DNA of 64,000 bases, from NCBI RefSeq assembly GCF_000205165.1, contig NZ_GL883837.1, positions 147,082 to 211,081 on the forward strand, given 5' to 3'. The DNA is from Paraprevotella xylaniphila YIT 11841 (GTDB lineage: Bacteria; Bacteroidota; Bacteroidia; Bacteroidales; Bacteroidaceae). Below, one piece after another: positions 47,551-55,737 of the stretch; position 1 is the first letter of the stretch, and each line of letters opens with the position of its first letter. The position numbers and the translations under genes are program-made. Below the pieces are notes generated by a model that worked only from the letters and a program-made list of their open reading frames with translations, was not told where the DNA came from and ran no database searches.

Positions 47551-47722
47551 ACAGGCAGGTCTTCTGACTTACTCGCGTTTCATGTCCTTCCCGCTTCGCC
47601 CGACGAAACAGTGGATGCAGCATGTCATGAAACGTATAAAAGAGTTCACAGCAGCGGGTCTGTCGGGGACTCTCACCCCGTTCCCTTTTCACCCTGTCGG
47701 CCGACTGGCAAACAGGGCACCT
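47551..47722 (-). ncRNA. Cobalamin (B12) riboswitch upstream of nrdDG
   Basis: On the minus strand, in the correct order, I read AGGTGCC (47716-47722), AAAAGGGAA (47681-47689), a GGTG and TCCCC helix, GACCCGC (47654-47660, the B12-box core), GCGGGAAGG (47586-47594) and GTCAGAAGACCTGCC ending at 47554. These are the conserved words of the cobalamin aptamer, with normal total length (about 170 bases). It lies between a promoter and nrdD. The output is probably control of translation or termination through the leader hairpin at 47423-47444; that part is inference. Confidence 0.93.
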
Positions 47723-47731
47723 GAACAACGG

Positions 47732-47762
47732 CAAAGGTACACCTTTTCCTTTTTTCGTGCAA
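47732..47762 (-). promoter_or_regulatory. nrdDG promoter
   Basis: Minus-strand TACCTTTG (47732-47739) with TTG 20 bases upstream (47760-47762) matches the Bacteroidetes -7/-33 pattern. Transcription would start just before the riboswitch aptamer. Confidence 0.7.
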
Positions 47763-47943
47763 GTGTTCCCGCTGTTTTTATTTTAAAGTTTCCAGATTTT
47801 ACAATCCACAAAACAATTAAAATACTTATAATCATTAGATTATAAATACAATTTACCAAAATGAAAAAGCCAAAAGTTTCCCAAAATAAAAAACATGTAT
47901 GCAACAGGATCAAATCAGGTCTTCGGAAAGGACAAGCCTTATG

Positions 47944-49185
47944 TCACAAACCGAAAGAAAACCTAAGCCCGAATTCCAAATTAAAATTCAATGGTTTCTC
48001 CTTATAGATATTGGAAACAGAACTTCCATTATCAAAATAGTAGCTCACTCCCGGCTCCACATACAAACCTACCACTGACGACAAGTTAAGCTGCATCCCG
48101 GCGGCTGCATTTACAGAATATTGCCAAGGTTTTTCCCGTACATCCTTATGTGTAGATGACTTTATCCGACCTTTCCACGTATAATCCGTTTCCGTATCTC
48201 CATCCACGCACTTCTCGGCCATTCCTCCGGCCGACAGATACAAATCCATCCACCGTTTCTTCCACAAACTGGCCTTAAAGTTCAAGGGAATCCCTACGTA
48301 TTGCAGGGATTGCCGGACCTCATAACTATAATCTTCTCCAGAAGAAGAAAGACTTGACGAAAGATAAGTATAAGAAAGGCCGCTTTCTATACCGAACCTT
48401 TCGTTTACGGCATAACAGGCAGACACGCCGAACCTGACGGGCTGCTTGTGTTTCATCGGGACAACGCCATCCACATACCGATGGGCAGACCTTATGGCCG
48501 TCACCGGAAATTTTCCACATTCCATCGCCTCGGGGTGTCCCCAAGAGGGGATAGTTCCCATCAGGACAACTCCTCCGTTCCCATAATTCATTACCGATTT
48601 TCCTGGAGTATTGGATGCAAAAAGACTCACAGCCAACCAATGCGACCTTTCTTTCTTGACCTTTCCGACGTTTGGAACCAACTCAGGATAACGGCCTATT
48701 CCATCTGGATAAGGCTTTCCCGAATTTCCATGGCTATCTTCAGGAATCGTTTTTTCTCTTTCAGCCAAAAGTTCTTTTCTCTCTTCAGCTAAAGCCTTCC
48801 AACCTTCTTCCGATACGGCAGGCCGGTCGCAAGCCACTATATCTTTCCCGGACGGTTTACGACGGCATGGTTCCTTTTCCACGCGCTGCACTTTTGCCCA
48901 AAAGGCATCCGTCGGCCCAAGAAGAACGCCTTCGGTTGGAATGCGATTGTCTGCAAAAGACATAAAAACCGGCTGACACACATTCCTTCCCAAAGGCACA
49001 ACTATCGCCAACGCTGCCGCAATCCCGGCCAAGCGCAGCCATACGGTACTCCTCCCACGAGAGGAGGAGACGGACAGGCGTTGCTCTTCCAAAGCCTTGT
49101 TTATCCCGTCCCACAGCCCGTCGGGAGGGGTGACCTCGTAACCGTCCAGTTTCTTTTGCCATTCATTCAACCATTTATCTTCCAT
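47944..49185 (-). CDS. Dual-membrane anti-sigma factor with C-terminal beta barrel (Dma-like)
   Basis: 413 residues. No signal peptide: a cytoplasmic N-terminus of about 45 residues (WLNEWQKKLDGYEVTPPDGLWDGI) is followed by one transmembrane segment (about 47-66), a periplasmic region with charged stretches (about 70-240) and a C-terminal part with outer membrane barrel strands (about 245-413, ending LEFGLRFSFGL). This is the layout of the dual membrane-spanning anti-sigma factors described in Bacteroides thetaiotaomicron, which control outer membrane vesicle formation through an ECF sigma factor. Its start overlaps the end of the ECF sigma gene by 11 bases, so the two are coupled. Confidence 0.8.
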   Translation of the reverse strand: MEDKWLNEWQKKLDGYEVTPPDGLWDGINKALEEQRLSVSSSRGRSTVWLRLAGIAAALAIVVPLGRNVCQPVFMSFADNRIPTEGVLLGPTDAFWAKVQRVEKEPCRRKPSGKDIVACDRPAVSEEGWKALAEERKELLAEREKTIPEDSHGNSGKPYPDGIGRYPELVPNVGKVKKERSHWLAVSLFASNTPGKSVMNYGNGGVVLMGTIPSWGHPEAMECGKFPVTAIRSAHRYVDGVVPMKHKQPVRFGVSACYAVNERFGIESGLSYTYLSSSLSSSGEDYSYEVRQSLQYVGIPLNFKASLWKKRWMDLYLSAGGMAEKCVDGDTETDYTWKGRIKSSTHKDVREKPWQYSVNAAAGMQLNLSSVVGLYVEPGVSYYFDNGSSVSNIYKEKPLNFNLEFGLRFSFGL

Positions 49186-49741
49186 TGACCTGAGCTTTAT
49201 ATCTTTGAACTTCCTTTGCCAACACCGCCTTTGCCCGATGCAGTTGCGAAGCCGATGTACTCTCTTTTATATTCAGCATCGCGGCAATCTCCTTATGGCT
49301 CTTCCTTTCGAACACATACAAATTGAAAACAGCCCTATACCCTGCCGGTAAACGGCAAATCATTTCCTGAAGAACTTCAGACGGAATGTCCCCCGCATCC
49401 GGCTCATCCTCGACCGTGTCCGGTACGTCCCATCCGTCGCCAAGGGATTCCAACTGCCGGTCGCGCTTCAAGAATTTCAATGACTCGTTCACCACAATAC
49501 GTACCATCCATCCCCGGAGAGAACCTTCACCCCTCCACTCGAAACCGTGAATGGAAGTGAATATCTTCACGAAACAATCCTGAAGGACATCTCTCACATC
49601 GTCCATACAAGCCACATAACGGGAACACACGGCTGTGAGGCAACCTGCATAGCGACAATATAATAATTTCATCGCTACACGGTCGCCCCGCTGTATACCT
49701 CGAACCAAATCCTGTTCGCCTTCGTCTCCGATACGCGTCAT
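49175..49741 (-). CDS. ECF-type RNA polymerase sigma factor
   Basis: 188 residues. Sigma region 2 (about 20-90: LLYCRYAGCLTAVCSRYV, DVRDVLQDCFVKIF, LRGWMVRIVVNESLKFLKR) and region 4 (about 125-180: LPAGYRAVFNLYVFERKSHKEIAAMLNIKESTSASQLHRAK) are complete, joined by an acidic linker. It should direct transcription of envelope genes when the anti-sigma protein encoded immediately downstream releases it. The gene lies 30 bases after a NigD-like lipoprotein gene, so the operon order is NigD-like, sigma, anti-sigma. Confidence 0.95.
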   Translation of the reverse strand: MTRIGDEGEQDLVRGIQRGDRVAMKLLYCRYAGCLTAVCSRYVACMDDVRDVLQDCFVKIFTSIHGFEWRGEGSLRGWMVRIVVNESLKFLKRDRQLESLGDGWDVPDTVEDEPDAGDIPSEVLQEMICRLPAGYRAVFNLYVFERKSHKEIAAMLNIKESTSASQLHRAKAVLAKEVQRYKAQVNGR

Positions 49742-49771
49742 GCTGAACGAACGGTTATCTGTCCCCTAATA

Positions 49772-50521
49772 CTATCGTAACGCACCTCCTCTTTGCATTT
49801 GTTCTATTTGTTTTGCCACGTTTCCTGTCTTTTTACGGGTACAATAATCAAACTCTGCCGTCCTCCTTCCCCGGAACGACCGCCAAACCAACGTCAGCTT
49901 GACCGTGCGCCCTCCCGTATCGGGAAGCTTCCCTAAATCAAAGGCCACTAGCGCATCGCTCCGCCAACTCCCCGCATCCCCGCAAGCATCGTGACGAAAC
50001 TCCACCTCATAGGGATTCTCCGGATTGCCCCCGGTCAATAAATTCACCTTATGGGGAATCCCCCTGCTGCCCCACAAAGTAGAGAAACGCAGAGTCAGAT
50101 AACCGTCTTCCGCCACAGTCACCCAATCGTCTACTATCTCCACAGGGTCATTCCCGTATAGCGAATCGTTCACCAAAGCAGCATCCGGAACCGTTTTTTT
50201 CGTCAGGATGCTGTCCATCCAGTTTACATAGACTGCACGCGCACGGGAATGCCTGTCTTCGTCTACGTCCGTAAAATGCACCAAAGCCCGCACCTCCTTT
50301 TCTCCGAAAGGGGAAGAAGACAGGTTGACTGGCCAAAGCGTTGTCTCATCATCCAACTGCAAGAAACAGGAATCCGTACCGCCCTTGACCGTCACCAAAG
50401 CATTCGGACTGAGATAAGGATACCATACATAAACCTCACCATCGTCATCCGAACAAGACTGAAACAAAACCGGAGCCAATAACAGGAAGGCCAACAACCA
50501 TAAGACATGTACTTTCTTCAT
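49772..50521 (-). CDS. NigD-like lipoprotein
   Basis: 249 residues. The signal peptide ends in a lipobox (FQSC, lipidated Cys23) followed by SDDDGEVYVWYPY. The layout, a small OB-like N-terminal domain (about 40-110) and a beta-sandwich C-terminal domain (about 125-240), fits the NigD family, whose members often lie beside sigma/anti-sigma genes in Bacteroidetes. First gene of the operon with the ECF sigma factor and the dual-membrane anti-sigma protein, so it may be part of the response or of the sensing of envelope state. Exact function unknown. Confidence 0.78.
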   Translation of the reverse strand: MKKVHVLWLLAFLLLAPVLFQSCSDDDGEVYVWYPYLSPNALVTVKGGTDSCFLQLDDETTLWPVNLSSSPFGEKEVRALVHFTDVDEDRHSRARAVYVNWMDSILTKKTVPDAALVNDSLYGNDPVEIVDDWVTVAEDGYLTLRFSTLWGSRGIPHKVNLLTGGNPENPYEVEFRHDACGDAGSWRSDALVAFDLGKLPDTGGRTVKLTLVWRSFRGRRTAEFDYCTRKKTGNVAKQIEQMQRGGALR

Positions 50522-50618
50522 TTTTCATCCAATTTAAAAATCCGACATTCTATTTATCAAACTGCGAACCGACCAAATCCTTGCTCATTCCGATGAAAAA
50601 TAACGTTAAAAACCAACC

Positions 50619-50659
50619 ATAAAAAATAGGGATGTACCATTTTCATCTGATACATCCCC
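50619..50659 (-). terminator. Terminator of dsbD
   Basis: On the minus strand an eight-bp stem GGGATGTA / TACATCCC (50629-50658) is followed by TATTTTTTA. It lies 21 bases after the dsbD stop codon and separates it from the NigD-like operon. Confidence 0.65.
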
Positions 50660-50679
50660 TGATATTCCCAATACAAGAA

Positions 50680-52791
50680 TTACTTGTTCTTATAATTCCT
50701 CAAACCAGTCTGCAAGAAATCTATATATTTGTTGACATCCTCGTCGTACGAATATGACTTGTTCAACGGTTTGCCTTCATTGTCGAGCAACACATAGAAC
50801 GGTTGGGCATTGGCCCCGAACTTACTGCGCTGCAGGTAGCTCCATTTGTCACCTACCGTACGCAAAGTACGTTCCTGCCCGTTCTCAGTCACCTTGATAG
50901 GTTCCGGCAACTTAGTCTTTTCATCCACATACAGCGTGATCAGCACGTAATCATTCTGCATGATATCCGCCACCTTCTGGTCGGCCCACACAGCCAACTC
51001 CATCTTGCGGCAATTCACGCAACCATATCCGGTAAAGTCTATCATCACGGGCTTACCTTGCTGGCGCGCATATTCCATCCCGGCATCATAATCCATGAAC
51101 TGGGCTTTCACCTCGTTCTCATAAAGGTTGAAGTCTTGCGTGTTCATCGGAGGCGAAAAGGCACTGATAGCCTTCAGCGGTGCTCCCCACAAACCGGGCA
51201 CCATGTAGATGGCAAAAGCGAAGGAAACCAAAGCCATGAAGAAACGGGTGACCGAAGTACGGTGATTGACCACTACATTACCAGACTCGTCATATTCGTC
51301 TTCATCATGCGGGAAACGCAACCAACCTATAAGATAAGCACCCAACAAAGCAAAAATCACTATCCACAGACTCAGGAAAGCCTCACGGTCGAGGATATGC
51401 CATCCGTAGGCCAAATCGGCCACCGACAGGAACTTCAAGGCAAAAGCCAATTCCAAGAAACCGAGCGTCACCTTCACACAATTCATCCAATTACCGGATT
51501 TCGGCATCGTCTTCAGCCAGGCCGGGAACATGGCAAACAACGTGAAAGGCAAAGCCAAGGCAATGGCAAAACCCAACATGCCGACGGTCGGGGCAAGGAT
51601 ACTGCCCGACGTGGACACTTCTACCAACAGGAAACCGATAATCGGCCCCGTACAGGAAAAAGAAACCAAAGCAAGGGTAAAAGCCATCAGGAAAATGCTC
51701 AACAAGCCTGTTGTAGATTCGGCCTTACTGTCTACCGCATTACTCCATGAAGAAGGCAACGTAATTTCAAAAGCACCGAAGAAACTGGCGGCAAACACCA
51801 ACAACATCAGGCAGAAGAAGATGTTGAATACCGCATTCGTGGACAGGGCATTCAAGGCACTGGCACCGAAAATACCGGTAATCACTAAGCCCAAAAGCAC
51901 ATAAATGACCACTATGCTCACGCCATACGTCGCCGCATCGCGGATACCTTTGCGTTTGTCTCCCGAACGTTTCAGGAAGAAACTCACGGTCATCGGGATA
52001 ATCGGCCATACACAAGGGGTAAGCAAAGCGACCAAGCCACCAAGGAATCCCAACAGGAATATCTTCCACCAAGCCTGGTCGGCTGCATTGGAGGCGTCTT
52101 CACCGAAAGCAGCCAACTCATCAATGACAGGTGTCCAATAATCGCTTGCCGCCACAACGGCATTACCACCGGCCACTGCAGAAGGCACGGAGTCCGCCAC
52201 GGACAAGCCCGTGGCAACCGTATCAATCCCACCGATGACAGGCGCATCTGTTTTTTCCTCCTTCTCCACCACCGATGCGTCCGCAACTTTCTCTTTCTGT
52301 TTCTGAGGCTCTGCCACAGCATTTCCGGCCGCAGGCTTTCCGCTTCCGGAGAAAGCAAACTCCACATTAGTCGGAGGCATGCAATTCTCATCGTTACAAG
52401 CCCCATAGTTCAGATACCCTTTCACGGAATAAGTAGCGTCCGTAATACGCATTTTCTGCACGAAAACAGCCGTATTCTCCATATAGCTGACTTCCATCCC
52501 GAAAAGATTGTCATATGCCTTATGCACTTTTCCACGTGCCGTCAGCTTACCTGCCGGCTCCACACCTTTCTGTTCATCGAAATTAATAGTTGCCGGAGTC
52601 GGGCCGCCATCCGGAATGTCCGTAGAATAAACATGCCAACCCGCTTCCGCCTTTCCGGTAAAAACAATCTCGAATTCAGATTCAGATAGTTTCTTTTGGG
52701 AAACAGAAAAACTTACCGGATCGTGAAACTGTGCCCAAAGCGGCAAGACCATGATCCATAATAACAGCAATGAGCTTATTTTCTTCACCAT
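50680..52791 (-). CDS. dsbD: DsbD-type thiol:disulfide interchange protein
   Basis: 703 residues with a signal peptide. The N-terminal periplasmic domain (about 22-150) has the GACNDENCMPP cysteine pair region. An acidic linker with many Val/Ala leads to the membrane part (about 230-530; TPCVWPIIPMTVSFF and SCTGPIIGF, with the two conserved membrane cysteines). The C-terminal thioredoxin-like domain carries FTGYGCVNC. DsbD carries electrons from cytoplasmic thioredoxin to periplasmic thiol proteins, and would be the natural electron source for the TlpA protein at 14804-15301 and possibly the Omp28-like proteins. Single gene with its own terminator. Confidence 0.92.
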   Translation of the reverse strand: MVKKISSLLLLWIMVLPLWAQFHDPVSFSVSQKKLSESEFEIVFTGKAEAGWHVYSTDIPDGGPTPATINFDEQKGVEPAGKLTARGKVHKAYDNLFGMEVSYMENTAVFVQKMRITDATYSVKGYLNYGACNDENCMPPTNVEFAFSGSGKPAAGNAVAEPQKQKEKVADASVVEKEEKTDAPVIGGIDTVATGLSVADSVPSAVAGGNAVVAASDYWTPVIDELAAFGEDASNAADQAWWKIFLLGFLGGLVALLTPCVWPIIPMTVSFFLKRSGDKRKGIRDAATYGVSIVVIYVLLGLVITGIFGASALNALSTNAVFNIFFCLMLLVFAASFFGAFEITLPSSWSNAVDSKAESTTGLLSIFLMAFTLALVSFSCTGPIIGFLLVEVSTSGSILAPTVGMLGFAIALALPFTLFAMFPAWLKTMPKSGNWMNCVKVTLGFLELAFALKFLSVADLAYGWHILDREAFLSLWIVIFALLGAYLIGWLRFPHDEDEYDESGNVVVNHRTSVTRFFMALVSFAFAIYMVPGLWGAPLKAISAFSPPMNTQDFNLYENEVKAQFMDYDAGMEYARQQGKPVMIDFTGYGCVNCRKMELAVWADQKVADIMQNDYVLITLYVDEKTKLPEPIKVTENGQERTLRTVGDKWSYLQRSKFGANAQPFYVLLDNEGKPLNKSYSYDEDVNKYIDFLQTGLRNYKNK

Positions 52792-52907
52792 AAAAAATAA
52801 AGTTTAAAGCGCAAAGATAGGAAAAGTAGAAAGAGTTAAAAAAAACATCCTGGGAAAACCGTACGAATTTTCACATTTTTTCCGTTCTTATAACACTCGC
52901 GTGCAAA

Positions 52908-52943
52908 ATAAAAAAGTCTGCCCAGAATATTCAGGCAGACTTT
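52908..52943 (-). terminator. Terminator of pckA
   Basis: On the minus strand a 10-bp stem AAAGTCTGCC / GGCAGACTTT (52913-52922 and 52934-52943) is followed by a T-rich stretch (TTTTTATTTT), 24 bases after the pckA stop codon. Confidence 0.75.
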
Positions 52944-52966
52944 CTATGTTAAGCGTTACTGTAAAA

Positions 52967-54571
52967 TTACAACTTCGGACCTGCTACAACCAAAGCCTTG
53001 CCGGCTTCGTTACCCGTGAACTTCGCAAAGTTCTTGATGAAGCGGGCTGCCAAATCCTCGGCCTTCTTCGTCCACTCTGCAGCGTCAGCGTAAGTGTCAC
53101 GAGGATCGAGGATCTTCGAATCAACACCCGGCAACTCCGTAGGAACAACGAAATCGAAGTAAGGAATAGTCTTCGTGGGAGCCTTGTCGATAGAACCGTC
53201 CAAGATGGCATCGATGATACCACGGGTATCGCGGATGGAAATGCGCTTGCCCGTACCGTTCCAACCCGTGTTCACCAGGTATGCCTTAGCACCCACCTTG
53301 TTCATCTTCTTCACGAGCTCTTCAGCATATTTCGTAGGATGCAAGCTCAAGAAAGCAGCTCCGAAACAAGCAGAGAACGTCGGAGTCGGTTCAGTGATAC
53401 CACGTTCCGTACCGGCCAACTTGGCAGTAAAACCAGACAAGAAGTAGTATTGAGCCTGTTGGTCGTTCAAGATAGAAACGGGAGGCAATACACCGAAGGC
53501 ATCAGCCGACAGGAAGATTACCTGCTTTGCGTGAGGACCCTTGGAAATAGGCTTCACGATATTTTCGATGTGGTAAATAGGATAAGATACACGTGTATTT
53601 TCCGTTACGCTCTTATCTGCAAAATCAATCTTGCCGTTAGCATCTACCGTTACATTCTCCAACAAAGCGTCACGTTTGATAGCCTTGTAGATATCGGGTT
53701 CGGATTCTTTGTCCAAATTGATGACTTTGGCATAGCAACCGCCTTCGTAGTTGAATACGCCCTCGTCATCCCATCCGTGCTCGTCGTCACCAATCAGCTT
53801 ACGTTTCGGGTCGGTAGACAAAGTCGTCTTACCGGTACCGGACAAACCGAAGAAGATAGCAGAGCTCGTACCGTCCATGCTAGTGTTGGCAGAGCAGTGC
53901 ATAGAAGCGATACCGCGCAAAGGATTGAAGTAGTTCATCATGGAGAACATACCCTTCTTCATTTCACCACCGTACCAAGTGTTGATGATGACTTGCTCTT
54001 TTGAAGTCAAGTTGAAGACCACGGCTGTTTCTGAGTTCAAGCCCAATTCCTTGTAGTTTTCAACCTTAGCCTTAGAAGCATTGTAAACCACAAAGTCTGG
54101 TTCGAAATCCTTCAAATCTTCTTCCGTGGCGCGGATGAACATGTTCGTTACGAAATGAGCCTGCCATGCCACTTCCATGATGAAACGCACCTTCAGGCAA
54201 GTAGCCTTGTTAGCGCCGCAGAAGCCGTCGACAACGAACAATTTCTTATTTGAAAGCTCCTTCACAGCCAAATCCTTCAACACATTCCAAGCCTCTGTCG
54301 TTACAGGCTTGTTGTCATTCTTATATTCTTCAGAAGTCCACCATACGGTGTTCTCAGAAGTAGCATCTTTTACGATAAACTTGTCCTTGGGAGAACGACC
54401 GGTATAAATACCCGTCATCACATTCACAGCACCCAATTCCGTTACCTGACCTTTCTCAAAACCTTCCAAACCAGCTTTGGTTTCTTCCTGGAACAACACG
54501 TCGTATGACGGATTGTGGAGAACCTCTACAGTACCGGTAATACCGTACTTACTCAAATCTAAATTTGCCAT
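52967..54571 (-). CDS. pckA: Phosphoenolpyruvate carboxykinase (ATP)
   Basis: 534 residues, the normal length for ATP-type PEPCK. Key motifs are [10 protein letters not shown], the kinase P-loop GLSGTGKTT and the metal-binding LIGDDEHGW, with [10 protein letters not shown] further on. It interconverts oxaloacetate and phosphoenolpyruvate; in Bacteroidetes it usually runs in the carboxylating direction on the path to succinate. Single gene; a minus-strand TAATTTTG (54634-54641) could be its -7 element. Confidence 0.98.
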   Translation of the reverse strand: MANLDLSKYGITGTVEVLHNPSYDVLFQEETKAGLEGFEKGQVTELGAVNVMTGIYTGRSPKDKFIVKDATSENTVWWTSEEYKNDNKPVTTEAWNVLKDLAVKELSNKKLFVVDGFCGANKATCLKVRFIMEVAWQAHFVTNMFIRATEEDLKDFEPDFVVYNASKAKVENYKELGLNSETAVVFNLTSKEQVIINTWYGGEMKKGMFSMMNYFNPLRGIASMHCSANTSMDGTSSAIFFGLSGTGKTTLSTDPKRKLIGDDEHGWDDEGVFNYEGGCYAKVINLDKESEPDIYKAIKRDALLENVTVDANGKIDFADKSVTENTRVSYPIYHIENIVKPISKGPHAKQVIFLSADAFGVLPPVSILNDQQAQYYFLSGFTAKLAGTERGITEPTPTFSACFGAAFLSLHPTKYAEELVKKMNKVGAKAYLVNTGWNGTGKRISIRDTRGIIDAILDGSIDKAPTKTIPYFDFVVPTELPGVDSKILDPRDTYADAAEWTKKAEDLAARFIKNFAKFTGNEAGKALVVAGPKL

Positions 54572-54778
54572 TTTCTAAAATAATATTTGGTTAGAAATCA
54601 ATTCACTATAAAAAAGCTTCCTTTTTGCGCTGACAAAATTACAAAGAAATGCGTGCATCTGAAACTTTCGGCTTATTATTTTTCTTAATTCAAAAACATT
54701 CTTCCGTTAAATTTCCCAAAACCTAAGAAGCACAGCTATATTTGCTACACGGAGTTTACATTTTCAAGAAGTTTTTGT

Positions 54779-54786
54779 TACTTTTG
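54779..54786 (+). promoter_or_regulatory. Putative -7 element of the uracil phosphoribosyltransferase gene
   Basis: TACTTTTG matches TAnnTTTG 29 bases before the ATG at 54816; another match, TATATTTG, lies at 54737-54744. Confidence 0.45.
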
Positions 54787-54815
54787 CTCTCAAGTATATT
54801 TAAATCCATCCAAAT

Positions 54816-55475
54816 ATGAAAGTGATTAACTTTGCAGAACACCAAACGGTTGTCAACAGATACATGTCGGAACTCCGGGACGTGTGCATACAGAAAGACA
54901 GGGCACGGTTCCGCCGCAACTTGGAAAGAATCGGGGAAGTCATGGCGTATGAAATCAGCAAGACGTTGGATTATTCCACCAAAGACATACAAACCCCATT
55001 GGGCACGGCATCTACGCAATTGTACAACGACCCGATTGTACTGGGCACCATCTTCCGGGCCGGCCTTCCTTTCCATCAAGGCTTCCTGAATGTGTTCGAG
55101 GAGGCCGACAACGCATTCGTGTCGGCCTACCGTTTCTACAAAGACAAAGAATGCCATGAAGTGGGCATACATATCGAATATCTGGCCACACCGGACCTGA
55201 ACGGCAAAACACTTATCATTGCCGACCCCATGCTGGCTACCGGCGGCAGCATGGAACTGGGGCTGAAGGCATTCGAGACCAAAGGCATACCGGGAAAAGT
55301 GCACTTATGCAGCGCGATAGCCAGCCGGAAGGGTGTGGACTACCTGACGGAAACATTCAAAGACACGGACTACACCTTATGGTGCGGGGCCATCGACCCG
55401 GAACTGAACGACCACATGTACATCGTCCCGGGATTGGGCGATGCCGGCGATTTGGCCTACGGCGGAAAACTTTAA
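54816..55475 (+). CDS. upp: Uracil phosphoribosyltransferase
   Basis: 219 residues. The type I PRTase signature LIIADPMLATGGSM binds PRPP, and the C-terminal GLGDAGDLAYGG recognises uracil. ILGTIFRAGLP-type and FVSAYRF elements are also present. It salvages uracil to UMP in the cytoplasm. Single gene on the plus strand, ending 46 bases before mosaic repeat copy B. Confidence 0.95.
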   Translation: MKVINFAEHQTVVNRYMSELRDVCIQKDRARFRRNLERIGEVMAYEISKTLDYSTKDIQTPLGTASTQLYNDPIVLGTIFRAGLPFHQGFLNVFEEADNAFVSAYRFYKDKECHEVGIHIEYLATPDLNGKTLIIADPMLATGGSMELGLKAFETKGIPGKVHLCSAIASRKGVDYLTETFKDTDYTLWCGAIDPELNDHMYIVPGLGDAGDLAYGGKL

Positions 55476-55521
55476 ACGCACAAAAAACACAACGTTACAC
55501 AGATTGCAAAGCTTGTTTTTC

Positions 55522-55602
55522 CAATCTCAGGAGAATGAAAAATCAATCTCAGGCGAATGATTTTTCATTCTCCTGAGATTGATTTTTCGTTTGGCGCAGA
55601 TT
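55522..55602. repeat. Mosaic palindromic repeat, copy B
   Basis: A perfect 23-bp inverted repeat (55522-55544 and 55559-55581) built on AATCTCAGGAGAATGA surrounds a variant half-copy, AATCTCAGGCGAATGA (55545-55560), and is followed by CGTTTGGCGCAGATT (55588-55602). The same two words build copy A at 6841-6911, in another order. It lies between the convergent upp and korB genes. Confidence 0.75.
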
Positions 55603-55672
55603 AATTTCAGACCTTTAGAATATTGGTTTTCAAGTCTTTCCTTTTTTAAAAGGTCTTCAGCAGAAATCTTCA

Positions 55673-55708
55673 CAAAAAAGCGGCCGCCTCGTGTCCGGGA
55701 CAGCCGCT
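55673..55708 (-). terminator. Terminator of the korAB operon
   Basis: On the minus strand a hairpin with outer stem AGCGGC / GCCGCT and further inner pairing is followed by six T residues, about 30 bases after the korB stop codon. Confidence 0.65.
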
Positions 55709-55737
55709 ATCGTCTATATTGCGAGGCAGACAGGAAC

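Larger units (their letters stand above)
47408..47943 (-). other. nrdDG leader and upstream region, 536 bases without a gene
   Basis: From right to left it holds about 180 AT-rich bases after the anti-sigma gene, the nrdD promoter (47732-47762), the cobalamin riboswitch (47551-47722), a spacer of about 105 bases, and a GC-rich hairpin (47423-47444; GGCCG / CGGCC on the minus strand) just before the nrdD start, where it could block ribosome binding. Confidence 0.7.

Noticed and set aside
47551-47722. A plus-strand small ORF or regulatory RNA over the riboswitch region
   Set aside because: The conserved aptamer words read correctly only on the minus strand and lie upstream of nrdD; plus-strand frames here show no protein pattern.
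55522-55602. Small CRISPR-like array (three related AATCTCAGG units)
   Set aside because: Units are in mixed orientation, only about 16 bases long, with no spacers of regular length and no cas genes nearby.
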